Notes: generated by a model not told the origin, from the letters alone. A stretch of 8,070 nucleotides of DNA from Thermoprotei archaeon (GCA_003649565.1 QMSF01000029.1:1-8070); one strand, 5' to 3'; numbered from the stretch's first letter, positions 1 through 6,275 are shown. Made by a program: numbers and translations.

Positions 1-881
1 CCCGTGACGATTCCCATGAGGCCTCTCTTAAGGGCTATTTCTTCGGATATTCGGAGCATCATTCTCTTACATAGAACGCATGTGAGCTTTCGAGGACATT
101 TCTCAATTATCTCCTTGAGGACTTCGCCGAAGGGAGCCATGAGTAGCTTGACCTTAAAGGCTGGTGACCATTGTGCCAGAGTTTTTGCGATATCTATCAC
201 CTTCTTGAGCGTTTCTTCGCCAGAGAAAGGCTGTAAATTGAAGTGCAAAAGTGTAATAGTGCAGCCTCTCCTCATGGCAAGCCATGAAGCTACCGGCGAG
301 TCTATGCCGCCGCTTACTAGGCATATCACGCCTCCTTGAGAGCCTTGGGGAAGGCCCCCCACGCCCTTTATGACTTCGGTGTATATGAAGGCATCTTGAT
401 CCCTTATCTCAATGCTTATTGTGTAATCGGGTTCTTCGAGGTTTACTCGCCAATCCTTGTCCTTCATGACGTCTAGTACCTTAGCGCCTACATATCTACA
501 TACATCCATACTCGTGAAGGGATGTTGACCAACTCTCCTACATTGAATTGCGAATTTTACTCCTTGCCCTCCTTTCTTTTCAGCTAGTTTGATGGCTATT
601 TCAGCAATAACATTCAAGTCGGCTTTACACGATATTGCAGGTGATGTAGATGATATGCCGAAAACCCTGGAAAGTGATTTCGCCACCTTCTCCGGCATGC
701 TTGTCTTAATGTATATTCTTCCGAATCTCCTATCTATATGGTCGATACTCAAACCTTCTGCGCTGAGCTTAGCAGTTATATTCCTTATGAGCAATCTATC
801 ATATCTTGCTCGTGTGATTGAACTTTTGACTCCTATTTCAGCTCCATGTCTAATTATGACGGTGTCAAAGGTCAAGCTCAT
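1..881 (-). CDS. thiI: tRNA 4-thiouridine sulfurtransferase ThiI, partial (C-terminus beyond window)
   Basis: This is the enzyme that uses ATP to adenylate U8 of tRNA and replaces its oxygen with sulfur, acting in the cytoplasm. Translating the minus strand from the ATG at 881-879 gives 293 open codons up to the window edge. Residues ~1-60 resemble the N-terminal ferredoxin-like domain, ~65-170 a THUMP RNA-binding domain, and then comes the PP-loop ATP pyrophosphatase domain with SGGIDSP at 190-196, preceded by the family-typical GLPQGSQGG. The segment LTCVLCKRMM (266-275) carries a CXXC pair, C268/C271. This is the pattern of archaeal ThiI proteins that lack a rhodanese domain and are reported to need an Fe-S cluster; a third ligand would lie beyond the edge. 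The start ATG overlaps the TAA stop of the upstream SepCysS gene by one base (TAATG), so translation is probably coupled. No strong ribosome-binding site is seen. Identity is very likely. Whether a C-terminal rhodanese domain exists cannot be seen here. Confidence 0.93.
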   Translation of the reverse strand, partial: MSLTFDTVIIRHGAEIGVKSSITRARYDRLLIRNITAKLSAEGLSIDHIDRRFGRIYIKTSMPEKVAKSLSRVFGISSTSPAISCKADLNVIAEIAIKLAEKKGGQGVKFAIQCRRVGQHPFTSMDVCRYVGAKVLDVMKDKDWRVNLEEPDYTISIEIRDQDAFIYTEVIKGVGGLPQGSQGGVICLVSGGIDSPVASWLAMRRGCTITLLHFNLQPFSGEETLKKVIDIAKTLAQWSPAFKVKLLMAPFGEVLKEIIEKCPRKLTCVLCKRMMLRISEEIALKRGLMGIVT

Positions 882-2086
882 TATCTAACTTCAACTCCAT
901 ATTTCCTGGCTATCTCGTGAAAGCTTCTAATGAAATGCTCTATTTGGCTCCACGATAAACCGTAAACATTAAATTTAAAGTGCTTTGTCAGACCAGGTTG
1001 AATTCCGACTATGCCTCTAGCCTTTAATTCATCGTATAGGAAGAAGCCCTTACGCTTATGTCTTTTTGAAACTTCATAGAAGCTTGTTGACTCCATGTGT
1101 ATTAGCGTGTGCATTTTTGGTTTTACACCCAGCTGCTTGAAGCCATCTATTCTCTCAAGCTCCTTAACTACGTAGCGAGCTTTCTCGACCTCTTCATCCC
1201 ATCGATTAACCCTTTCGACTACGTGGGGGAACGAGGCCATTAATGTGATTAGTGGTGCTCCCATTACTGTACAGCCTAGAAGAGCCAGCTCTTTTATTGC
1301 AAATCTCCTTTTTGTTATGTCTCCTTCAATGCTTGATGTTTTTAAGATTTTTTTGGCCATTTCGTCGGTCATAGCGAGTATCCCTGTTGGAGCGCATGCA
1401 GCCCAGCTTTTATGGCCACTGCTCACTATTACGTCAACTCCAAGTTTTTTACCATTAACAGGGCTTACACCAGCAGTATATGCTGCGTTAAGCACTACAG
1501 GTACATCGTATTCGTGACATATCTTAGCAATCTTAGCAGCATCAACTAGATTTCCGTACTGATAATCAACGTGTGTTATGAGTGCTAATGCAGGTGGCTT
1601 GCCTGTTTCCTTTAGGACTTCTTCTATCTTTGCGGCATAGGCATCAGCATCAATCTTGAATTCTGGGTAACCCGAATTCGGTACTTCCTTTATCCGTAGC
1701 CCTGATGCTTCAGCAGCAAGATAGCTTGTATAATGCGCTAAGCTGTCTAGGATTACGTAGTCTCCTGGCTTTCCAAGCATCATGAAGGTTATGAACTTGG
1801 CTTCTCTACATCTCGTTACAACTCGTGCTTCATCCATGCCGAGGAATTCTGCAAGGTCTTGGTAGAAGTCGCTTATAGGGGGATTTGTGATTTTGTCTAG
1901 TCTTGGTGTTCGCGGGGGACAGAAATCGCATATTGAATAACCATCACCCCATTCAAGTAGCGCCATTCGAGCCTCTTTACTTAATACGCCTCCACGTTGT
2001 ATCGGATTGACATTTATGTACTTGGACTCAGAGAACTCTCTCTTAATGTTGAGGTATCTCCTCAATCTATCTTTGGTTAGTGTCAT
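881..2086 (-). CDS. pscS: O-phosphoseryl-tRNA:cysteinyl-tRNA synthase (SepCysS), PLP-dependent
   Basis: SepCysS converts phosphoserine charged on tRNA(Cys) by SepRS into cysteine, using PLP and a sulfur donor; this is the tRNA-dependent cysteine route of many methanogens and relatives. The 401-residue length is usual. Family marks are INVNPIQRGGVL (24-35), EWGDGYSICDFC (45-56), FLGMDEAR (81-88) and THVDYQYGNL (171-180). The PLP-binding lysine is K226 in SSGHKSW. Three cysteines match those implicated in the family's persulfide or Fe-S chemistry: C53 and C56 (CDFC) and C272 (LLGCTVMG). One variation from the usual SGHKSMAASGP-like loop is SWAACAP, which brings an extra C231. The ATG at 2086 follows AGGGGGT, and its first 20 bases overlap the end of the HTH-CBS gene, while its stop overlaps the thiI start, so the three form one operon. 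SepRS, the partner that makes the substrate, is not in the window. Fold-type I desulfurases are the main alternative, but the CDFC and WGDGYS motifs argue strongly for SepCysS. Confidence 0.94.
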   Translation of the reverse strand: MTLTKDRLRRYLNIKREFSESKYINVNPIQRGGVLSKEARMALLEWGDGYSICDFCPPRTPRLDKITNPPISDFYQDLAEFLGMDEARVVTRCREAKFITFMMLGKPGDYVILDSLAHYTSYLAAEASGLRIKEVPNSGYPEFKIDADAYAAKIEEVLKETGKPPALALITHVDYQYGNLVDAAKIAKICHEYDVPVVLNAAYTAGVSPVNGKKLGVDVIVSSGHKSWAACAPTGILAMTDEMAKKILKTSSIEGDITKRRFAIKELALLGCTVMGAPLITLMASFPHVVERVNRWDEEVEKARYVVKELERIDGFKQLGVKPKMHTLIHMESTSFYEVSKRHKRKGFFLYDELKARGIVGIQPGLTKHFKFNVYGLSWSQIEHFIRSFHEIARKYGVEVR

Positions 2087-2660
2087 GTGACCCCCTGCTT
2101 TTGGGTTTAATAGCTGATATCACATCAATTTTCGTTATTATACCTAAAAGCTTGCCTCCTCTCATAACTAAAACCGCTGGCTTCTCTCCGCTTAGCAATG
2201 CCAGCACATCGCTAATTGATGTTGAGGGCGAGACTATCGGTAATGCTTCGTCCATAATCTCATGTACGGGCCTATTGAAGAGAGATGCTGGATTCTTCGT
2301 TCTCAGGAAATGTCTTAGCAACGTGGACTCATAGATTGTACCTACAATACTTCCCCCTTTTAAGACAGGTACTTGCGATATGCCGTACTTCTCCATGAGT
2401 TCAACTACATTCCTTACGGGTTCATCCGCTTCAACCCATATGACTGGGCTATGCATTACCTGTTCAGCTTTTAACCCTCCAATTGATGGTGTTAAGGCTT
2501 TCAGTATCTTCCTGAGAGTTGAAAGCCTTGGATCTACAGTTCCAGATTCTATCCTGGCTATAAGTGATTGACTTACACCAGCTCTTTCAGCTAGCTCTTT
2601 CTGTGTTAATCCGGCCATGAGTCTCATTCTTCTAAGTTCTTCGGGTGTTGGCAGGCTCAT
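2067..2660 (-). CDS. XRE-type HTH transcriptional regulator with two CBS domains
   Basis: This is a 197-residue protein. Residues ~6-60 form a lambda-repressor/XRE helix-turn-helix: LRRMRLMAGLTQKELAERAG, then VSQSLIARIESG as the recognition part, then TLRKILKAL. Two CBS modules follow, at ~66-120 and ~132-186, which together form a Bateman pair. Such pairs usually sense adenosyl ligands such as AMP, ATP or S-adenosylmethionine. CBS2 ends in GIITKIDV (173-180), whose T176 and D179 fit the usual ribose/phosphate-contacting motif; CBS1 has GTIYEST there and lacks the aspartate, so perhaps only one site binds a nucleotide. The gene leads the operon with SepCysS and thiI and stands divergent to sufS, so it is well placed to control both operons in response to an adenosyl compound; that role is inference. 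No clear ribosome-binding site precedes the ATG, which suggests a leaderless or near-leaderless transcript. HTH-CBS proteins of this layout are known in archaea, but I know of no settled target. Confidence 0.88.
   Translation of the reverse strand: MSLPTPEELRRMRLMAGLTQKELAERAGVSQSLIARIESGTVDPRLSTLRKILKALTPSIGGLKAEQVMHSPVIWVEADEPVRNVVELMEKYGISQVPVLKGGSIVGTIYESTLLRHFLRTKNPASLFNRPVHEIMDEALPIVSPSTSISDVLALLSGEKPAVLVMRGGKLLGIITKIDVISAIKPKSRGSHDTNQR
2090..2096 (-). promoter_or_regulatory. Ribosome-binding site of SepCysS
   Basis: The minus strand reads AGGGGGT three bases before the ATG at 2086. It lies inside the last codons of the HTH-CBS gene, so SepCysS can be translated from the same message with or without coupling. 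It supports the 2086 start, after which the protein begins MTLTKDRLRR as expected for a full-length family member. Confidence 0.6.
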
Positions 2661-2670
2661 GGTTTAAACC
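2661..2670. promoter_or_regulatory. Perfect 10-bp palindrome abutting the HTH-CBS start codon (candidate operator)
   Basis: GGTTTAAACC is self-complementary and occupies positions -10 to -1 relative to the regulator's ATG. If the message is leaderless, this places it between the TATA element and the transcription start, where a bound dimer would block initiation. Autoregulation by the HTH-CBS protein is inference; a 10-bp palindrome can also occur by chance. Confidence 0.3.
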
Positions 2671-2690
2671 TGGGCTTAAAGGCTTTATGA
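2671..2690 (-). promoter_or_regulatory. Candidate TATA region for the HTH-CBS / SepCysS / thiI operon
   Basis: On the minus strand, TCATAAAGCCTTTAAG lies about 15-30 bases before the ATG at 2660. An archaeal TATA box sits near -26 from the transcription start, so CATAAA here would suit a leaderless transcript starting at or close to the ATG. The match to consensus is modest. Confidence 0.35.
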
Positions 2691-2711
2691 CTCTAAGGCT
2701 TTCTAGCTTAG
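2679..2711. repeat. Direct repeat AAGGCTTT (x2) and interrupted inverted repeat CTAAG-N9-CTTAG in the divergent intergenic region
   Basis: AAGGCTTT occurs at 2679-2686 and again at 2695-2702, a 16-base period, so the two copies face different points on the helix about one and a half turns apart. The second copy overlaps an inverted repeat with arms CTAAG (2693-2697) and CTTAG (2707-2711). These sit in the middle of the 91-bp spacer between two divergent operons, where a regulator acting on both could bind. They are short, and chance cannot be ruled out. Confidence 0.3.
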
Positions 2712-2751
2712 TTTATCTAAAGAGCATTATGATATTTCTTACTGAGGGGAA
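2711..2751 (+). promoter_or_regulatory. Candidate promoter and ribosome-binding site of sufS operon
   Basis: GTTTATCTAAAG at 2711-2722 is a possible TATA element. A start about 26 bases beyond its centre would fall near 2741 and give a leader of some ten bases. GAGGGG at 2744-2749, just before the ATG at 2752, is a purine-rich ribosome-binding site with short spacing. The TATA match is weak. Confidence 0.35.
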
Positions 2752-3954
2752 ATGGCGGGATACGATGTTTATAGGGTGAGAAGCGATTTCCCACTGCTTT
2801 CAAAGGGTATAATCTACTTTGATAACGCCGCGACATCGCTAACCCCTAAGCAAGTAGTTGAAGCTATGACCAGCTATCTTCTAGAATGCAGAGCCAATAT
2901 AGGTCGAGGAGCATATCCTCTTGCTCAACAGGCTACAAACATGTATGAAGAGGTTAGAAAGAAAGTTGCTAAATTCATAGGTGCTAAGAGCAATGAAATT
3001 GCCTTTGTCAAAAATACCACTGAGGCCATAAACATAATTTCCATGGGAATTAAGTGGCGTAAAGAAGACAATGTTGTGATAACCGCTCTAGAACACCACT
3101 CAAACATGCTGCCCTGGATTAAGGCAAGTAGGCTCTATGGCTTTGAACTGAGGGTTGTTAGACCTAAGAAGAATGGTCTATTAGCACCTGAAGATTTTGA
3201 TCGCGTAATTGATGAGAACACGAAAGTTGTTTCTGTTGCTCATGTCTCAAATGTCTTGGGGACTATAGCTCCAATACAAGATGTAGCTAAAATAGCTAAA
3301 TCCCATGGAGCCATGCTACTAGTTGATGCTGCTCAATCAGCTCCTCATATGTCTATAGACGTGAAGAAGATGGACTGTGATTTCTTAGCGTTTTCAGCTC
3401 ATAAAATGTGCGGTCCACCGGGGGTCGGCGTTCTCTATGTTAAGGAGAACGCTGAAGTGGAAGCCCTTGCTGTAGGTGGTGGAGTAGTAGCTGACGCATC
3501 AATAAATGACTTTAAGCTTGTCGATAGACCTCATGTATTTGAAGCTGGTACACCACCCATAAGCGACGTCATAGGATTAGGAGCTGCTATTGATTACTTG
3601 TCTAGATTAGGGCTCGAAAACATAATGAAGCATGAGGTGGAGTTAGCTCAAAAACTCAGGAACATGATATCCACGATTCCTCATATCAGAGTCTTAGGCC
3701 CTGACAAACCCCAGACTGGCATCATATCCTTTGCTGTCGATAGTGTTAAAGCAGAGGACATAGCGTTAGCGCTAGGTAATTTAGGCGTTTGCGTTAGGGC
3801 TGGCTTTCACTGCGCTATACCGCTTGTCCGAGATGTACTCGGTGAAAAATTAGGTGTTGTGAGAGCCTCGCTTTACCTCTACAATACCGCAGAAGAAGTC
3901 GAAAAATTCGCAGGCATTCTCGAAGAAGTCATCAAACTCATTAAGGGGGTCTGA
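2752..3954 (+). CDS. sufS: SufS-like cysteine desulfurase
   Basis: This PLP enzyme releases sulfur from L-cysteine as an enzyme-bound persulfide plus alanine, feeding Fe-S cluster assembly or tRNA and cofactor thiolation. It is 400 residues, the normal size for SufS/CsdA (group II). Marks in order are IYFDNAATSLTPK (21-33), EHHSNMLPW (114-122), VSNVLGT (165-171), VDAAQSAPH (191-199) and the PLP lysine K218 in SAHKMCGPPGVG. The catalytic cysteine is C354 in RAGFHCAIPL, matching the family RxGHHC motif with F in place of the first histidine. The ATG at 2752 gives the expected N-terminus. It leads a plus-strand operon, its stop lying two bases before the next start. No SufBCD or SufE/SufU partner is in the window, so whether it serves Fe-S assembly or the downstream sulfur-transfer proteins is open. 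The subfamily (SufS rather than CsdA) is assigned by resemblance. Confidence 0.93.
   Translation: MAGYDVYRVRSDFPLLSKGIIYFDNAATSLTPKQVVEAMTSYLLECRANIGRGAYPLAQQATNMYEEVRKKVAKFIGAKSNEIAFVKNTTEAINIISMGIKWRKEDNVVITALEHHSNMLPWIKASRLYGFELRVVRPKKNGLLAPEDFDRVIDENTKVVSVAHVSNVLGTIAPIQDVAKIAKSHGAMLLVDAAQSAPHMSIDVKKMDCDFLAFSAHKMCGPPGVGVLYVKENAEVEALAVGGGVVADASINDFKLVDRPHVFEAGTPPISDVIGLGAAIDYLSRLGLENIMKHEVELAQKLRNMISTIPHIRVLGPDKPQTGIISFAVDSVKAEDIALALGNLGVCVRAGFHCAIPLVRDVLGEKLGVVRASLYLYNTAEEVEKFAGILEEVIKLIKGV
3944..3950 (+). promoter_or_regulatory. Ribosome-binding site deciding the TTG start of the E1-like gene
   Basis: AGGGGGT lies at the end of sufS, six bases before TTG at 3957. It supports TTG as a real start codon. 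Starting there also keeps the ERYDRQIRIF motif, which is the conserved beginning of MoeB/ThiF proteins, at the N-terminus. Confidence 0.65.
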
Positions 3955-3956
3955 TC

Positions 3957-4703
3957 TTGGAGAGATACGATAGGCAAATTAGGATCTTCAGCTTTGGTGT
4001 TCAAAGACAGGAAAGAATAAGGAAAAGCAAAGTTGCAGTCTTTGGGATAGGCGGATTAGGCTCGATATCATCAATGTATTTGACAGCAGCAGGAGTGGGC
4101 AAGCTCATCATCGTTGATAGGGACTACGTCTCTTTAACCGATTTAAATAGACAATTGCTTTACACTACACGGGATATTGGGAAATTAAAGATTGAGGTTG
4201 CAGCCAAAAAGCTTAAAGACTTAAATCCAGAGGTTGACGTCCAAGCAGCACCGACCGACATAACATCAAGCGATGTTAGCGACATTATTAAGGAGATAGA
4301 CTTAGTGGTAGACGGCCTAGATAATTTCAGGTCTAGGTACATAGTTTCAGATGAGGCTTATCGACATGGCAAACCATTCATTTATGGGGCAGTATATGAG
4401 TTTGAAGGGAGGCTTACAACGATTATTCCGAGAGATACTCCATGTCTAAGATGTGTGCTTGGTAATCCCTCAGATTACCCCATGACCATACCCGTTATGG
4501 GTGCCACCGCTGGTGTTATAGGGTCTCTTCAAGCCCTTGAAGCTATAAAAGTGATTACTGGTTATGGCGAGCCTCTCAAGGGCAAGCTTTTGATATTTAG
4601 TGGTGATACGATGAAGTTCCACGTGGTAAATGTGGATCTAAATAAAAGGTGTAAGTTATGTAGCGGTGACGATCATGGATGTAAACATCGAGAAAATCGA
4701 TAA
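3957..4703 (+). CDS. MoeB/ThiF/UbaA-like E1 adenylyltransferase lacking the usual active-site cysteine
   Basis: This E1-like enzyme is expected to adenylate the C-terminal glycine of a ubiquitin-like sulfur carrier (MoaD, ThiS or SAMP type). It is 248 residues, typical of MoeB/ThiF without a rhodanese domain. It shows RYDRQI (3-8), the nucleotide loop GIGGLGS (30-36), VDRD (53-56), LNRQ (63-66) with R65, K78, and DNF (122-124). Two zinc pairs are C163/C166 (CLRC) and C232/C235 (CKLC). GVIGSLQALEAIK (186-198) is strongly MoeB/ThiF-like. The odd point is that the cysteine MoeB and ThiF carry about twelve residues before GVIGS is absent; aligned on that motif, the position is P175 in DYPMTIPVMGATAG. 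It may therefore adenylate without forming a covalent thioester or acyl-disulfide. TcdA-type dehydratases, which also accompany desulfurases, are an alternative, but the zinc pairs and C-terminus favour MoeB/ThiF. No ubiquitin-like partner is visible. Its last 29 bases overlap the LarE-like gene. Confidence 0.88.
   Translation: MERYDRQIRIFSFGVQRQERIRKSKVAVFGIGGLGSISSMYLTAAGVGKLIIVDRDYVSLTDLNRQLLYTTRDIGKLKIEVAAKKLKDLNPEVDVQAAPTDITSSDVSDIIKEIDLVVDGLDNFRSRYIVSDEAYRHGKPFIYGAVYEFEGRLTTIIPRDTPCLRCVLGNPSDYPMTIPVMGATAGVIGSLQALEAIKVITGYGEPLKGKLLIFSGDTMKFHVVNVDLNKRCKLCSGDDHGCKHRENR
4665..4669 (+). promoter_or_regulatory. Ribosome-binding site that favours the ATG start at 4675 for the LarE-like gene
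   Basis: GGTGA lies five bases before ATG at 4675. The in-frame GTG at 4666 falls within this site, so it is more likely part of the ribosome-binding site than the start. The site is inside the E1-like gene. Confidence 0.65.
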
Positions 4704-5466
4704 GGTAACAAATTTCCTTAAAAATCTCGGTAAAGCAGCAGTCATGTTATCTGGAGGCGTTGATAGCTCAGTCTTAACATACCTGGCTGTTAAAGCCTCA
4801 GGACCCGAAAATGTCATTGCCATAACTGTTAACTCGCCTTTAACTTTTAAAATAGACGTGGATTTTGCATGTAAAGTAACAAAGCTTCTCAACGTAAGAC
4901 ACTTGATAGTTCAAGTCGATGAACTCTCAAATATCAATATTGCATTGAACACCCCACTTCGATGTTATTACTGTAAGAAAATGAGGATTAAGGTCATTAG
5001 GGAGGCTCTTAAAGCTCATGGCTATGATCATTTCAAGATAATTGATGGTACCAACATCGATGAAGCCCATGGTAGACCTGGGCTCAAAGCTCTTAAGGAG
5101 GAAGGTGTTTACTCTCCATACCTCATGTTTGATGTTACGAAAAATGAGATTAGAGAGTTAGCATGTAGATTCAGTTTACCAACAGCCCACAAACCGCCTA
5201 ATAGCTGTAAGGCTACTCGCATAGAGTTGTTTACCCCCTTGAGGAGAGAGATTCTTGATCTTATAGAGGAATTGGAGATTGAAGTTGGGAAGCTTCTTGG
5301 TAATGCGACGCTAAGGGCTAGGATGAGCAATGGCTATATTAGAATAGAAGTTCCTGAAGATGTAATGCATAGGGTCTTTAATTTACGTCATGAAATAATG
5401 AGGATCATTGAAGACAAGGGCTTTAAGGGTGTGACTCTTAGTCTTAAGCCTTACGCGAGAAGGTAA
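4675..5466 (+). CDS. LarE-like ATP-dependent sulfurtransferase (PP-loop), three-cysteine type
   Basis: LarE-family proteins use ATP to adenylate a carboxylate and insert sulfur, best known in making the nickel-pincer cofactor of lactate racemase. The protein is 263 residues from the preferred ATG. The PP-loop is SGGVDSS (26-32). The family landmarks follow: LRCYYCKK (95-102), GTNIDEAHGRPG (125-136), VYSPYL (145-150), TKNEIREL (155-162) and KPPNSCKATRI (173-183). The C-terminal domain ends in GFKGVTLSLKPY, close to the usual GFxxVTLDLxGY. Three cysteines stand out: C97 and C100 (CYYC) plus C178 at the place of the LarE sulfur-bearing cysteine. This pattern fits LarE homologues that carry a [4Fe-4S] cluster rather than those that sacrifice a single cysteine. 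CLASR is changed to CKATR. larA, larB and larC are not in the window, so the substrate may differ. The gene overlaps the E1-like gene and its stop abuts the stop of convergent purQ. The family is sure; the substrate is unknown. Confidence 0.85.
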   Translation: MDVNIEKIDKVTNFLKNLGKAAVMLSGGVDSSVLTYLAVKASGPENVIAITVNSPLTFKIDVDFACKVTKLLNVRHLIVQVDELSNINIALNTPLRCYYCKKMRIKVIREALKAHGYDHFKIIDGTNIDEAHGRPGLKALKEEGVYSPYLMFDVTKNEIRELACRFSLPTAHKPPNSCKATRIELFTPLRREILDLIEELEIEVGKLLGNATLRARMSNGYIRIEVPEDVMHRVFNLRHEIMRIIEDKGFKGVTLSLKPYARR

Positions 5467-6264
5467 CTATAAACTCTTAACGTATTCTACTATGGATTCC
5501 AGTATTAGCCTGCCATCACCATAAGGCTGTGGCTCGCTGCTACAAGTCCAATCTGGCATTTGCCATCCAAAGTAGGCCCGCTCGGGATGAGGCATCATCC
5601 CCATGACGTTGCCCTTTAAATTACATATCCCCGCGATGTCCAGCATGGAGCCATTAGGATTATATGGATATTCACCATTAGCTGGTGAGCCATCTGGCCT
5701 ACAGTATGTGAAAATCACGAGATTATGTTTCATGATCTCATCTAGGACTTCTTTAGATGCTATAAATCTGCCTTCGCCATGACCTATCGGTATGCGTAGA
5801 ACAGTTCTTTCTTTCAGCTTTGAGAGGAGTTTACATGAAGAGGCTTGATGCTTGAGGTATACCCATCTGCATTCATATTTAGCTGACGTGTTTGTTGCTA
5901 GCGCAACTTTCGGGTACTCGCTTAATCCATTTAAGCCAGGTAGTATGCCTGATTCTACAAGCACTTGGAAACCATTGCATATTCCTACTATTGCCTTGCC
6001 TTCATCTATAAAGGTCTCTAAATCCCTTCTTATTTTGGAAGCGAGCTTCTTACCCCATATTGCCCCTGCTCTGACGTAGTCGCCATAAGAAAAGCCTCCC
6101 GGGATCACTAGGAGGTGGTAATCCTCAAGCTTCTTCCGTCCCTTAAGCAGCTGATTCATATGGATAATTTCTGTGTTTAGACCTAAGTCTTCGAGCGCTG
6201 TTTTCGTCTCGATATCGCAGTTTGTCCCACAAACCCTTAATACGCATGCTTTTACGTCGGCCAT
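5467..6264 (-). CDS. purQ: FGAM synthase glutaminase subunit PurQ
   Basis: PurQ is the class I glutamine amidotransferase that supplies ammonia to PurL for converting FGAR to FGAM, the fourth step of de novo purine synthesis. The 265-residue protein starts with VLRVCGTNCD (8-17), the usual GxNCD strand. It has IPGGFSYGDYVRAG (54-67), the nucleophile C96 in GICNGFQ (94-100), the HGEG motif (162-165) and MPHPERA (224-230), with H226 and E228 completing the triad. Length agrees with archaeal and Gram-positive PurQ rather than the fused bacterial form. It follows purL with four bases between the stop and start codons, and its ribosome-binding site GGTGAT overlaps the purL stop, so the two are co-translated. 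The stop TAG is directly next to the stop of the LarE-like gene on the other strand, leaving no room for a separate terminator. No unusual residue was found. Confidence 0.97.
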   Translation of the reverse strand: MADVKACVLRVCGTNCDIETKTALEDLGLNTEIIHMNQLLKGRKKLEDYHLLVIPGGFSYGDYVRAGAIWGKKLASKIRRDLETFIDEGKAIVGICNGFQVLVESGILPGLNGLSEYPKVALATNTSAKYECRWVYLKHQASSCKLLSKLKERTVLRIPIGHGEGRFIASKEVLDEIMKHNLVIFTYCRPDGSPANGEYPYNPNGSMLDIAGICNLKGNVMGMMPHPERAYFGWQMPDWTCSSEPQPYGDGRLILESIVEYVKSL

Positions 6265-6267
6265 GAT

Positions 6268-6275
6268 ATCACCTT
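6268..6275 (-). promoter_or_regulatory. Ribosome-binding site of purQ overlapping the purL stop
   Basis: The minus strand reads AAGGTGAT three bases before the purQ ATG at 6264. Its TGA is also the purL stop codon, so termination and re-initiation take place at the same spot. It is a near-perfect match to the archaeal anti-Shine-Dalgarno and fixes the purQ start. Confidence 0.75.

Noticed and set aside
4..888. Plus-strand open frames at 4-339 and 589-888
   Set aside because: The minus strand here encodes ThiI with clear THUMP and PP-loop motifs; the plus-strand frames are shadows.
881..2086. SepCysS as a second cysteine desulfurase or a selenocysteine-type SepSecS
   Set aside because: The CDFC pair, C272 and the EWGDGYS and INVNPIQRGG motifs are those of SepCysS and are not found in SufS/IscS.
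4666..4668. GTG as the start of the LarE-like gene
   Set aside because: It lies inside the GGTGA ribosome-binding site that is properly spaced from the ATG at 4675.
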